Positions 9,001 to 18,379 of a DNA stretch of 28,159 nt are shown here, one piece after another. The notes under the pieces are model-generated. The model did not search any database. It had not been told where the DNA came from and saw nothing but the letters and a program-made list of their open reading frames with translations. The DNA lies in NCBI GenBank assembly GCA_049999725.1, contig JBNGIS010015565.1:1-28159 (forward strand), given 5' to 3'. Within the stretch, counting starts at the first letter, position 1; each line of letters opens with the position of its first letter. A program made the translations under genes and the position numbers. Origin of the DNA: Haplomitrium mnioides (Eukaryota; Marchantiophyta; Haplomitriopsida; Calobryales).

Positions 9001-10690
9001 TTCAGACCTGCGTTTTTTTTTCTATTCTCTTGATGAAAATTCTGCTCAATAGATTCCAACTGTCTTCACCTCCACAAACTTCTCTACTACAATGAAATCT
9101 TTCTGAAAAACTGTTCACAACAATGGCAACCTTGCTGCTACACAACATTCTTGAATGTAGCCGAGATGTTTGAAATTTTCCTTCTATACTCTTGGGAAAA
9201 ATCATTTGGTGCTCTCTGAAATAGAGCTGAACTCCAACTTGATGAAATGATATGCCCAAAGAGTGGTGGGATTCCTACTGCTCACACAAACAACTCACAC
9301 TTCCTACATCTTCCCTATTTGATATACACTCCTTCAATTCGTGCCATCACATGTTTCCTTGCAGACCACTTGTTCATTGCTTAAAGTATAGAGATGCGGC
9401 ACTACTCAATTTAGAACTACTGCGGCTTGATGAAGACTCCACGCTCTGCCTCAAACAATTTTCAAAATGGAATTCAGGACCCTGCTTGACTACTTGCAAG
9501 GATTCATGAGTTTATCATTGATGGAGCTTGCTTGACAAAGATTAACCTCTACCCTTCCCAAATAATATCCCTACATTGTTTAGGCTTCTCAACCAGAGGC
9601 AAAGGTCTAATGTGCGTCCAACTATGCTACGACTCTGCTATTTTTTTGTCAGAATCATATGCAAATCTTTTCCTCCTCAAAATTTCTCTCGTTGTGCCCT
9701 ACTCAACTGTTGTTTGAAGTCTTCTTGGCAACATTCCAAAGTTGGATCAAGGAATCGATCTAGCCCCGCACTCAACACTACTCCACAAAGAACAACTTAG
9801 CTACTCTTTTTTGATGTAACAATGAACTATGTGCACCTCTATAAAATCACCTCGACAAAATCACTTCCATGTCCCTACATTCTTGATCAACATTTGAGCG
9901 TAATGGTTCTCTTGGAAATCTGTTTTGAGAAAACATTCTATAGGCTTGATGACATTCTTGCTCGAGCACCTCTCCACATGCTACAAATCCTTCCAATAAC
10001 AAACCAACACCGCACCTGGCCATGTAAAATAAAACAACCCAGAAAGAATCACATTGACGCTGCCTCAAGATGGTAAGCTCCTTTACTACCATTTCTTGTA
10101 ACAGACTTTTTCAAAAAATCAAGAAGGGGAAGGGGAAAACTATTTCCCCCATTTTTGCACCAACTTCAAGGTTTTCTACCCATTGCAACGCACAACCCTA
10201 TCAGTCGTATACTCCCTTAGCAGCCACTATATGATCCAGAAAATTCAACATATTTTCAACATCCAGCAAGCTCTTCTCGATCTGCACACACCGCATATTC
10301 CAGAATCTAGCCATTAAATCCTTGATATTGCATGCTCCTTAGAATTTCAGCACAAACTCACCAACCTTCATTATCATCAATCACTTCGACCTTCTATACC
10401 ATGCTCCAACAAATGACAGAATAGCACTTTCCAATAGCCAAGAGATGTCACTTTGTTGTTCACCAATGATTGTGCTCCAACAAAGCTCTTTCAAAAGCTT
10501 CCTCAAATGCCTATCTCATGACCTAGCAGAATCTCCCTTTTGAATCGTGAGCGCCCCCTACTCACAAACACCAATCACAAATCAGAAACAAGAAAACCAT
10601 ACACACTTGAAGCAGTAACACAAGACCGACAAAGACAAGTTCAAGACTTCCACATGGATGTGCCAGAAAGAAAAAAGAAGACTTTTCGAA
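9001..10690 (-). other. Internal region A, left-hand part: no gene recognised
   Basis: Short open frames occur on both strands (for example 9002-9259 and 9847-10092 minus), without recognisable motifs. Composition matches the PPR pseudogene next to it, so part of this may be more of the same decayed gene, but I cannot support that. No RNA gene or promoter was seen. Confidence 0.3.
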
Positions 10691-10704
10691 GAAGGGTTCT
10701 AATG

Positions 10705-10762
10705 TACTCCACGGCCCTCCTGGCCCCTAATCTAATCCACGGCCCTTTCGGCCAACAATAAA
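10705..10762 (+). repeat. GGCC-rich hairpin with polyadenylation-like signal (possible LINE 3' tail)
   Basis: Two GGCC-rich words, acggccctcctggcccc and acggccctttcggcc, are followed by aacAATAAAgc. The second folds as a short GGCC/GGCC stem. A related word, ctggcctttcagccctg, occurs at about 24983 next to the fourth hairpin end. GGCC-stem plus AATAAA tails resemble 3' ends of plant L1-type LINEs. No reverse-transcriptase coding lies nearby, so this is only a suggestion. Confidence 0.25.
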
Positions 10763-10851
10763 GCAAATGGAAGAAACAGATAACTGTGACACACTTCAAT
10801 ATCTGATCTATCACTGAAGCTATCGCACTCAATTACTAGCAAGCAAGCAAT

Positions 10852-11655
10852 TGTTACGACGAAATGAGCAGGGCATAGGGGGAGGAGCCCTGCTCTACCT
10901 TTTCACTTGACATACATACATGGAATATAAAATAACATACATATATACAACATATGAGAGATAATAAATGAGAGAGGCAAGGTAGTTGAAAGAAAAATAC
11001 ATAATATAGGACTAAAGGGGAATACATTTAACTTTATATACTTTGTGTTTCACTCCTTGAACAACAATCCAAGACAGGGTATTGATGTTCCCCCGAACAA
11101 TGTCAAGATTTCTAACTCCATATCTCCCTAACTTCCTTACCTTCTGAAAATCCATTCTACTTACTACTCAAGGTGTACTTCATGCGGTCTTCACCTTGGG
11201 GAGTCAACACAAAGCTTCGGACCATCTAGCCTCATCATGTATGGCAGTGACAAGCTACCACAACTCCCTACTGGTTCATCAGTTCCCAACAGCAGGTTTT
11301 GATCGTCGATCTTCATGATGAGTTTCTGCCACTCTCCGGAGGTAATGGGAAAACTCAGCCATGATGATGCCTTGCACTTCACTCACCTTCCTCTCCAACT
11401 CCAACTTCAACAAATAACAACCAACTGAACAAACACTTTGGCAACTCCACAGCAAATGGTGAGACACCCTTTTTGGATTTCTGATCTCCCTATAGCCTAC
11501 AACAAACACACATAGGCAACCCTGGCTCGATTTCTCTCTCTTCTTTAGTTTTTTTTTCTGATCTCCATTTTTGGCCAGACCTGCAACAAACACACTCCCA
11601 TAACAGAAATACTTCACAATTCCTTACCATCCTCCTTCTTACCCTTGCTGGCTGC
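10852..11655 (-). repeat. Terminal repeat with hairpin, copy C2
   Basis: This copy of the C1 block starts TGTTACGAC. A perfect 9-bp stem GAGCAGGGC / GCCCTGCTC (10866-10874 and 10887-10895) closes a 12-base loop. The minus-strand TATATAAAG lies near 11033-11041. Alignment with C1 continues through the conserved KCKASSWLSFP frame to a minus-strand GGTAAGAAG near 11655, after which the two diverge. The direct orientation relative to C1 and C3 gives a repeat-unit-repeat-unit-repeat layout with unlike units. Confidence 0.62.
11191..11382 (-). other. Conserved unidentified reading frame in terminal repeat C2
   Basis: This is the counterpart of the C1 frame: KCKASSWLSFPITSGEW, then MKIDDQNLLLGT, ending in a stop just after CVDSPR. 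The second half is shifted relative to C1 by a small indel near the GTDEP residues. A different overlapping frame (11279-11617) is also open here but is interrupted in C1, so it is probably not the ancestral one. Function unknown. Confidence 0.33.
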
Positions 11656-12741
11656 ACAACAGAGTCTTCAGCTTTACTGCCCTATGACCACTTGGAGAAG
11701 ACTCTTTCTACCCATAGCCCAGCTCACGCCTTTCAACATCATATCAGAATAGCAAAGCCTTTGCTAGACCTAGGACATCCTCCAGTCTCCCAATCAAATT
11801 TGTTCCCCTCATCAAAACTCTATTTTTCTTACCCCTTGCTGCATAAAACAAAATTATACCAAGGACCTTCTATGAATGCTTTCCTTGCTCCCCTGGTTGT
11901 TGCCCAACGACTGTCTTTGCACAATGAAAAATTCCCTCACAGCAATAGCAACACGGATGCACATGGGAAGATCCCTCCCAACCCTGCAACCTTACTCCTT
12001 TGACTAAATCAATCTCTTGACCCTGGTGGCAGCAATCTCCTACAATTATAAACGTGCAATGAGCTCCTACAATTGGCACACATAACCACCACTTTGAAGG
12101 ATCTGAAAACAACTGCCGCCAGAGTTCCTTCATATTGTTTCCACAATCCTGATTTTTCATCTGTTCTTCTCTTCGGATCTAAGTGCTCGGCTTCTTTCAA
12201 TTTCTCCTTCATACTTCTCTGGTAGGACCTGTGACAACTCAACCCTCTCATCAACCAACAATTTGCCTTCGTTCAATGCCTCTACGTTTCAGTGGTATTG
12301 AAGGTCGACTTCTCTAGTATCAGTGGGAATAGCTCCAGTACTTTGTTCCCTATGTGCCAACATATGAAGCTGAAAGAAGACATACAAAAACATATACAAA
12401 CCGTCCACCTTGTGGTTGATAGCCACAATTCTCCATTCAGCCTCCTTAGTCTCTCGTGCAACTCTGGTTGCCATGATTCAACCTCTTCCTATATCTCCTT
12501 TGGCTGCCCATTAGAAATTTGAACTAGAGTTGCGCTAATTCGATTCACTGCCCTGTTGTAGATGATCACATCCTCTTTTGCAAAAGGAAAAATAAAACTC
12601 CATCCCATCTAAGCCTTATTGCGATTGGGCATCCGTTGTCCCGTGCTTGTATGTTGCACTTTTCTTTTAGATTGCTGCAATTCATGAATTATTTCCATTC
12701 CAGTTCTAGTGCCATTAGTCTCACCTTGCAATTCTCCTCTC
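11656..12741 (-). other. Internal region B: unidentified coding-like fragments
   Basis: Minus-strand blocks read like exons. At about 12380-12600 one frame gives EDVIIYNRAVNRISATLVQ, then WQPELHERLRRLNGELW with one stop. At about 12160-12270 another gives GKLLVDERVELSQVLPEKY and ERSRALRSEEK. At about 12095-12135 a third gives KELWRQLFSDPSKWW, which recalls the W-W motif of plant organellar single-strand DNA-binding (OSB-type) proteins. None is long enough to name. They lie in the same orientation as the PRP38-like and nardilysin-like pieces, so they may be further captured host exons. Confidence 0.4.
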
Positions 12742-13129
12742 TCAAGAGTCTCGCAACAATTCTTTTGCTGCTCTAGGTTGCATGACTGATACAGGTATTC
12801 GTGGAAATAGAGTGTGGAAGTTCACAAACATCTACTCCCATGGTTGTAGTTCTACCATTGGATTTGTAATTCATCAACCCTTGCAACTACTTCATCGACA
12901 ACTTCATGGTGAAAAATTTGTAAAGTAGACAAAATACAGTTGATGGACCTTGACAGTTTCCAATCATCCAAAGCTCCACGTGGTCCACCTGATTATAGAT
13001 CTCATGAATCACTTCATGATATGTTTTGAGCCTGTACAACTCTTTGAGGTAGTCAGAAGAAAGAATGTTCATACATAACACTCTCTCCAACATGGAATCG
13101 ATTGGTTTACCACTTGTCTGAACCTCCAT
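12742..13129 (-). pseudogene. PRP38-family pre-mRNA splicing factor fragment
   Basis: Starting at 13129, the frame reads MEVQTSGKPIDSMLERVLC, MNILSSDYLKELYRLKTYHE, VIHEIYNQVDHVELW, GNCQGPSTVFCLLYKFFTMK. This is the N-terminal core of the PRP38-like family (the plant SRL1/PRP38B type), spliceosomal proteins linked to the U4/U6.U5 tri-snRNP. A TAG follows at 12887 where a Gln is expected. The match then jumps: GLMN is joined directly to KSNGRTTTMGV, skipping about 40 residues of the family. After a frameshift, TLFPRIPVSVM continues the family to about 12770. With the internal deletion, stop and frameshift it cannot be functional. It lies inside the repeat-bounded unit with the other fragments. 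Confidence 0.78.
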
Positions 13130-13675
13130 GATTCCAACTGTGCAATCACGCAGCTTTCACACTCTGATTTGCTCTTGAGCACATTTTAGAGTGTCAAATT
13201 TTCATTTTTGCTTCAAATCCCTACAAATTATTTGTGTTGGAAGCGCCTTCAACAAAGCTTTCCAACAAGCCAAAGTTTGCTCAATTCTGAGCACAACTCA
13301 ACATGCAAAGAATTAAATTACTGGGAAGGGGTCAAGCAGTTGTATGCAACTCAACGACTGCTATCACCTAGCCATCCACACTTCTGAACCCTCACGCTCA
13401 ATTCTTTTGCATCCCACATTGACATACCTATCATCCCTCACCTTTGATTTATATCCATTGCAGAGCATGGCCTCCTACACAAGTTGACATGCACAAAATG
13501 CCAACCCTTGATTTATGGCCTAGATTTTTGCCTTAAGGTGAGAACGTTCGCGGAAGGTGATGTCCTCATTTGCTGGACTGAGAATAGAGCCTTCTAAAAT
13601 CAACTCTAGCTTCGAGTTGTTTGGGAGGCCTCCTCAAAAATAAAAATTCCCTTAGCAAAAAACCCAAGCTCTCAG
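13130..13675. other. Spacer without recognisable features
   Basis: This is non-coding as far as can be seen. It separates the PRP38-like start codon from the next coding-like block. The first 120 bases to the right of 13129 could be 5' untranslated or promoter sequence captured with the PRP38-like gene, but no motif supports this. Confidence 0.3.
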
Positions 13676-14402
13676 AATAACGACAGCGATCTTTAGGGTT
13701 TCTTTTGAAAGTCCTCATACAAAACTGGACTTGCATCCTTCTTCACAAACCTTTTCCAGCATAGGCGTTCATGCAACTCAGACACTCCATCTCAGACCTC
13801 GGCGCCTGCTTCATGAGGCTTTCATCTACTATGTATTTTTCTTTGGATGTTGTTGGCTTCCTTGCCGAGCCCGATTTCCCTCCTTGCTCTAACGCAACCC
13901 TCTTTCCAGTTGATTAACTCATACTATTTTTTGATGAACCGAAATTGACCTTCTCTGAATCCTAGTCAAAGCTGAAGAAGGAGGACCCCTCCTCAGCCTA
14001 TTTCTCTTCATGTGCCATAAATGTATCCTTGAAAGCCTTCTTGTGGTTTTTCTTGACGAATTCTCAACCACATGGAGCTAGGAGTTCCACCACCCAATTG
14101 TATACCGATTCACGTGGTCTTCACTTCACCAAAATTCTACGGTAACTCCTTCATCTATAAATTCCCTCATTTTCTTTTGACTTGATGTGACCCACGTGCA
14201 TGTCTCCTACAACCTTCAAGGCAAGACTTGGTCGCTCTGTCAACTTTTTACACATTTCTTCTGACAAGATTTTTTCACACATCTCTCCCTTTGCTCCTGG
14301 ATCCATACCTTCAAAAATCTCCAAGAACAGTGGACACTTTGCGCGAAGCCATAGTTTCCAGCAATGGAAGTGCTTCATCGAACCTATACTGCTCCCATGC
14401 AC
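13676..14402 (-). other. Unidentified coding-like fragments in region B
   Basis: One minus-strand block (14151-14402) gives EIFEGMDPGAKGEMCEKI and MCKKLTERPSLALKVVGD. A second (about 13760-14110) reads in one frame through a few stops: ESVYNWVVELLAPCG, EFVKKNHKKAFKDTFMAHEE, KRVALEQGGKSGSARKP and KYIVDESLMKQAP. Both have the composition and continuity of decayed plant exons. I recognise no family. Together they suggest more gene fragments between the nardilysin-like and PRP38-like pieces. Confidence 0.4.
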
Positions 14403-14458
14403 ATGTGCACCAACACCGTCCTACGGAATATGACGCATTGCAGTAATGAACCACTCAC

Positions 14459-14892
14459 ATCGCAACAACAGCCTTTTTCGTAAAAACCATCCCAGACTTT
14501 GAGGCACCTTCGTGGGAGCGGCTTGTACCCTCTTCATTGCTATCATCCGTGTCTCTATTCCCATCTTGCTGCTTACTCTTAGGACACGCTGTATGATTAG
14601 AATGTTCATCACCATCGCAAGCATCACATCCCATTGTGTGTCCTCCTTCGTCATCCACTTCATCATCCTCATCTTCGTCTTCTCCCTTACTGCCAGATTC
14701 GTCATCGCTATCCTCGTCCTCATCATCCTTTGTTTCATCTTCGTGAGAATCGTTGCCTTCAAATATAAGCAGATCGTGAATTAGAAGCACAGCAAGGCCA
14801 TTCCTGAGGTGAACCATTTTGTAAAGCCGCTTATCCGAAGGAGCCTTGATAATAGGGGGAACATCTTGGACGAGCTTTGGACTGACTCCCAT
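14459..14892 (-). pseudogene. Nardilysin-like (M16 metalloprotease) N-terminal exon fragment
   Basis: The frame reads APSDKRLYKMVHLRNGLAVL and LLIHDLLIFEG, then a long Asp/Glu-rich stretch (EDETKDDEDEDSDDESG and EDEDEDDEVDDEGG), ending VFTKKAVVAM. This is the N-terminal segment of plant nardilysin/insulysin-type M16 proteases. In those proteins, the words D-K/R-R-L-Y, L-x-N-G-L, an acidic insert and T-K-K-A-A-A-A-M precede the catalytic H-x-x-E-H domain. The fragment stops there at an intact splice donor (AT|GTGAGT, 14453-14460), so an exon with part of its intron was captured and the catalytic exons are absent. The open frame extends upstream to 15042, but that part is not nardilysin-like. 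It cannot be an active protease. Confidence 0.75.
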
Positions 14893-15042
14893 TTTCTTCA
14901 AGGAAACTGCAACAAATAGAGAAGTTGGAGGCTTCCTGGAATTCGAACAGACAATATTATGGCCCCAGCAATTAGACAAGCTCTTGGCGTTGAGAGCCAG
15001 CATATGACTCAGAGCTCCACAATGCACCGTTATGACGACCAC

Positions 15043-15375
15043 TCATCCCTTGAACCACGAATCTACAGCAACATCATAAGTCGATGACGAATAATATTTT
15101 GGTGCAGGCAAATGCTCGAGCGACTGCACCGCTTACACGATAAGCAAACTCTGTCTCCTCTCCTCTTCTTTTCCCTTTCTGTAAGAGACTACTACACATA
15201 CAAGAGGCAGGGCTAGAGATGCTGTCGTTGGTGATACACATCCTTTCCACTGCCTCCGGTATAGCCTTAATGTTCTCTAATTTTTTAGGGCTTTCTTGCT
15301 TCCAGTCACTTGCTTCAAGTCCAAGCATAGGTGAGTACTGGGAACCACATAAGTTTGAACATGCAACGACACTAT
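15043..15375 (-). other. Unidentified open stretch beside terminal repeat C3
   Basis: A minus-strand frame enters from the C3 repeat and continues to 15074, with words such as GLEASDWKQESPKKLENI and AVERMCITNDSISSPAS. I recognise no family. Its initial residues are simply the translation of the hairpin repeat, so the true start is unknown. It may be another captured fragment or chance. Confidence 0.3.
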
Positions 15376-15456
15376 TGTTACGACAAAAAAAAGTAGGGTA
15401 TAGGAGGAGGAGCCCTGCTCTGGTGTTCACTCGATATACATATAGCATAACATAAC
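15376..15456 (-). repeat. Terminal repeat with hairpin, copy C3 (truncated)
   Basis: It begins TGTTACGAC like C2, keeps the hairpin region (aagtagggt ... gccctgctc with mismatches), and continues with the C1-like words ggtgttcactcga and catagcataacataacgt. Similarity to C1 then ends abruptly at about 15456. Ten bases later the gypsy gag frame starts. Only about 80 of some 750 bp remain. Confidence 0.6.
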
Positions 15457-15466
15457 GTTCTCAGCT

Positions 15467-16608
15467 ATGGCTTTTCAGCCGCCATTACCTTTGAGGTATT
15501 CATGCCAAAAATTTACTGGCTAAATGGTGGTTGACCGTGTAGATGCGGGCACGCATCTGAATTGTTTTTTGGCCCTAGCCGCAACTATAAGAGATCTTGA
15601 GGATGTTCTCAGGCATCAGCTCTCGACCACCTTAGATGGCGATGCCATCAACTAGTATTTCAGAGAGGCCGCTGCCATTGTTTCATGGCCTGATCTTTGT
15701 ACAACTTTTCTGGACCATTTTTGTCTAGCATATCACTTCGATTGTGCATGGGATGATCGTTTTTGCATTCAAATGTATGCTAAAGAGTCCACTCAAGACT
15801 ACAGCAACAGATTTAAAGTCATTGTCAGTAAGAGAAGAACTCCCCCACCAGCAGAAGATCAAACAGGGTTCTTCATAAAAGGTCTACCTAATTCCATTCA
15901 AGAGTATGTGTTGCTCCAAGATCCGCAAACCTTAGATAGAACCATTCAAGTGGCTACCTCATACGAAAAAATGCTTTTGAGAAGAGAACATTGTGCTTTG
16001 GTCGCTTCCTCTTCCCCTAGCAAGGCACCGAGCATGAGCACCCTGAGTTATGGTGCCTCTTATACTACCAAGACTGCTGCACCAACTCACTCACATCTGA
16101 ATCCAGCAGTCCCTACAAGATCTGAATCCTCCATCGCTTCTAACTCATGTCGAGATGAATTTGTTGAGTTCAGAGTAGAAGTCTGAAATGATATATCCAC
16201 TCTTCTTACTGACCAGATGGCAAGCATGAAAATATAGATGGTACAATCTGGTGTTGGACCCAATACACAATCTCAACCTGCCAATGTTTGGTGCACCAGA
16301 TGTAATCAACAACATTCTTCCTTAGAGGCTTGTCCTCCAGCCATTTGGTGTGACTTATGTCTATCCTCAGACCATGAGACTGTTGTTTGTCCTATTTGGA
16401 GAAGGCTTTGAGTAGTGGAAGCCAAATCAAGTGCTAGTATGAATATGGTTGTTGTTCCTCCTCCTACAACAGCGTTGGCTTCTTCCACTTTGCCTCACTT
16501 GGCGCCAGCCGCCAGTCAAATCCCTGCTCCTATATACCATGCTCCTCTGGCTGCACAGCGAGCCCCTTATCATCAACAAAGCTACCTGCAAGCAGCCATG
16601 CAGCAAGG
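15467..16608 (+). pseudogene. gag: gag of gypsy element 1
   Basis: The frame opens MAFQPPLPLRYS and contains a retrotransposon gag capsid region at about 15560-15990 (SWPDLCTTFLDHF, MYAKESTQDYSNRFK, FFIKGLPNSIQEYV). Two zinc-knuckle-like motifs follow: C-x2-C-x3-H-x5-C at 16292-16333 and C-x2-C-x4-H-x4-C at 16349-16390. Stops are at about 15515, 15650, 16184, 16229 and 16409. The frame moves to pol's at the 16607-16613 G run, where six Gs would restore continuity, so gag and pol were probably one polyprotein. Confidence 0.8.
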
Positions 16609-16613
16609 GGGGG

Positions 16614-17830
16614 AATCCTCCATATGCTCAATATAGACCTCTTATGGGACAGACATGTTATAATTTCTAGAGCCTTGATCATCTTTCTACAGAATGCCCT
16701 CACCCTCGTACAAGGCAATACTGTCAGAACAGACCTCAGCCTATGTACCAACGGCCAAATCAAGGTTACCCAAACCAACGACCTTACAACAATCGGTTTG
16801 GACATCAAGGGCAGAACTCTAATGCTTACTATGCTCCACAATAGCCTTAGTATAGGCAACCGCAACATTACCCGTCTTATCCACGTAACCAGCATGCTCA
16901 CCAACAACACCAAGCTGGGTACAATCAAACAAACTACCAGCAAGCTCCGCAATATCAGTAGCCAGAATATCAACCAACACAACAATATCAATCAGCACCA
17001 CATCAAACTCAGAATTCTGGAACAGGGTACGCCCCTCCGCCACCGCATATTACGTATTACCAAGCCCATCCCAATTAGACTTTGGCAGTTCAGCCAGCTC
17101 AGCAATTGGCTTTGGCGCCTACCCCTCAAGCAACTCCAGTTCTCCCTCTCCTTGCTACTTCAAATGCTAGTCCACCACAAAATGTCCAGCAAGTTCAGGT
17201 GGTCTCAGTAAATATTACCTTATGATCTGGAGCCCAATTGGCCACACCTACTGCACCTCTTCATCTTGAGGAACCTTGTGTAGTGGCAGCCCCTCCTTTA
17301 GTTGCCCCACCAACACGAACACCTAGGCTTAACTTTTCAACAGATCTGACCACACCCAATGCTTGTTCTAATCTCCCTTACAGGATTCCAGTGCACACTC
17401 TAGTGGATCCTATTCCTTCTCCTCATGTTCCACTCAACTAAAATATTCCCTCTATTGGTCCAAACCAAAACGCTCCATTTAAAGCTCTACCTCTCCCTCC
17501 CAAGCGGACAGTAAAAGGGATTTTGATGAGGCGTCATAAGTGCAAAGCTCTTCCCTTGTCCCTACAGAACATTGCACCATATGATATATTTGCAAATGTT
17601 GCTCAACAACAGGCCCACATATCCATTGGCCAACTTTTACGCCTCCATGCGCCCTCTTGCGATTCCCTTCGATTCGCTCTGGTCATGCCTCGGAAGAACG
17701 CCCAAGCAACCTATTTAGTGAAGGCCAGTAAGCCCAAGGCAGCTAGATGTCATACACCTTCATCACTTCCAATAAAGGGTCCTTGTTCTTCTCCTCTTCC
17801 TTCTATTCCTCTCAATCTGGTTTTGGATCC
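16614..17830 (+). pseudogene. gag-pol linker of gypsy element 1: third zinc knuckle and Gln/Pro-rich segment
   Basis: After the frameshift the frame carries a third knuckle (16656-16697) in which the second Cys codon reads TTC and the next codon is a stop. A long Gln/Asn/Tyr/Pro-rich segment follows (to about 17220) and then a Pro-rich segment with PKRTVKGILMRRHK at about 17490. Stops are frequent and mostly CAG-to-TAG-like. Such low-complexity linkers between nucleocapsid and protease occur in several plant gypsy lineages. This one is long. Confidence 0.6.
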
Positions 17831-18360
17831 TCATCCAATGGCAGAGCTGCCTCTCAACAAAGATGCCTTATCCGTCATCCACATGGTCTCTTTATATGAC
17901 CTTGAGACACCAGCCACTGTTGTCCTCATCGATGGCAATATGATTCCAGCGGCACACTTGGACATTGGTTCTGTTGTCAATATCATGACAGAGCATACCA
18001 TGAGATCCATTGGATATCCCACTAGTGCCTTACAGAAAACCTCTCTGGTTTTTTGCCTTGACGATGACAACAATGTTCTGCCCTTGGGCGTTCTCAGAAA
18101 TGTGCCAACTCTCTTTGCAGACTAGGAATGCTTGGTTCATTATTTGGTCCTGTGCATAATACAAAGAAATCAATACTCCTTACTCCATGGGCATCCATGG
18201 CTTAAAAAAAACCACACACAATTGGATTTTGCAGATGGAACCTTGACCATTGGACCTCCAAGACAGAGAGTTGTTCTCTCAATGTATACAGATACCCCTT
18301 CTCCATCCCCTCAATCTCTGGAGAAGCAATTTACAGATTTATCTCCGGTGGACACAGTCT
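17831..18360 (+). pseudogene. Aspartic protease of gypsy element 1
   Basis: The retropepsin region reads VVLIDGNMIPAAHLDIGSVV, with the active-site Asp at 17961-17963 in D-I-G-S where D-S/T-G-S/A is expected. VNIMTEHTMRSIGYPT and HGHPWLKKNHTQLDF follow; the latter matches the G-x-P/D-W-L region downstream of gypsy proteases. Stops are near 18123 and 18363. The Ser-to-Ile change next to the catalytic Asp would be expected to impair activity. Confidence 0.7.
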
Positions 18361-18379
18361 CTTGATTCTTGGTCCCAAA

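Noticed and set aside
10852-10900. Hairpin near the end as proof of a Helitron
   Set aside because: The stem-loop position fits, but the end reads GTCGTAAC rather than CTRR, and no TC start or Rep/helicase remnant was seen. Kept only as an alternative.
12095-12135. KELWRQLFSDPSKWW as a plant OSB-type protein
   Set aside because: The match is one short motif. The adjoining residues do not continue the family, so it is mentioned but not called.
14512-14784. 90-residue plus-strand hydrophobic frame that looks like a membrane protein
   Set aside because: It is the antisense of the Asp/Glu-rich nardilysin stretch, which reads as Ile/Val/Phe-rich on the other strand.
5622-15456. Calling the C1-C2 and C2-C3 units complete LTR retrotransposons
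   Set aside because: No primer-binding site or clear polypurine tract borders the repeats, C3 is only a fragment, and no gag-pol remnant was found between them.
16530-16991. 153-residue minus-strand open frame
   Set aside because: It is antisense of the Gln-rich gag-pol linker of element 1.
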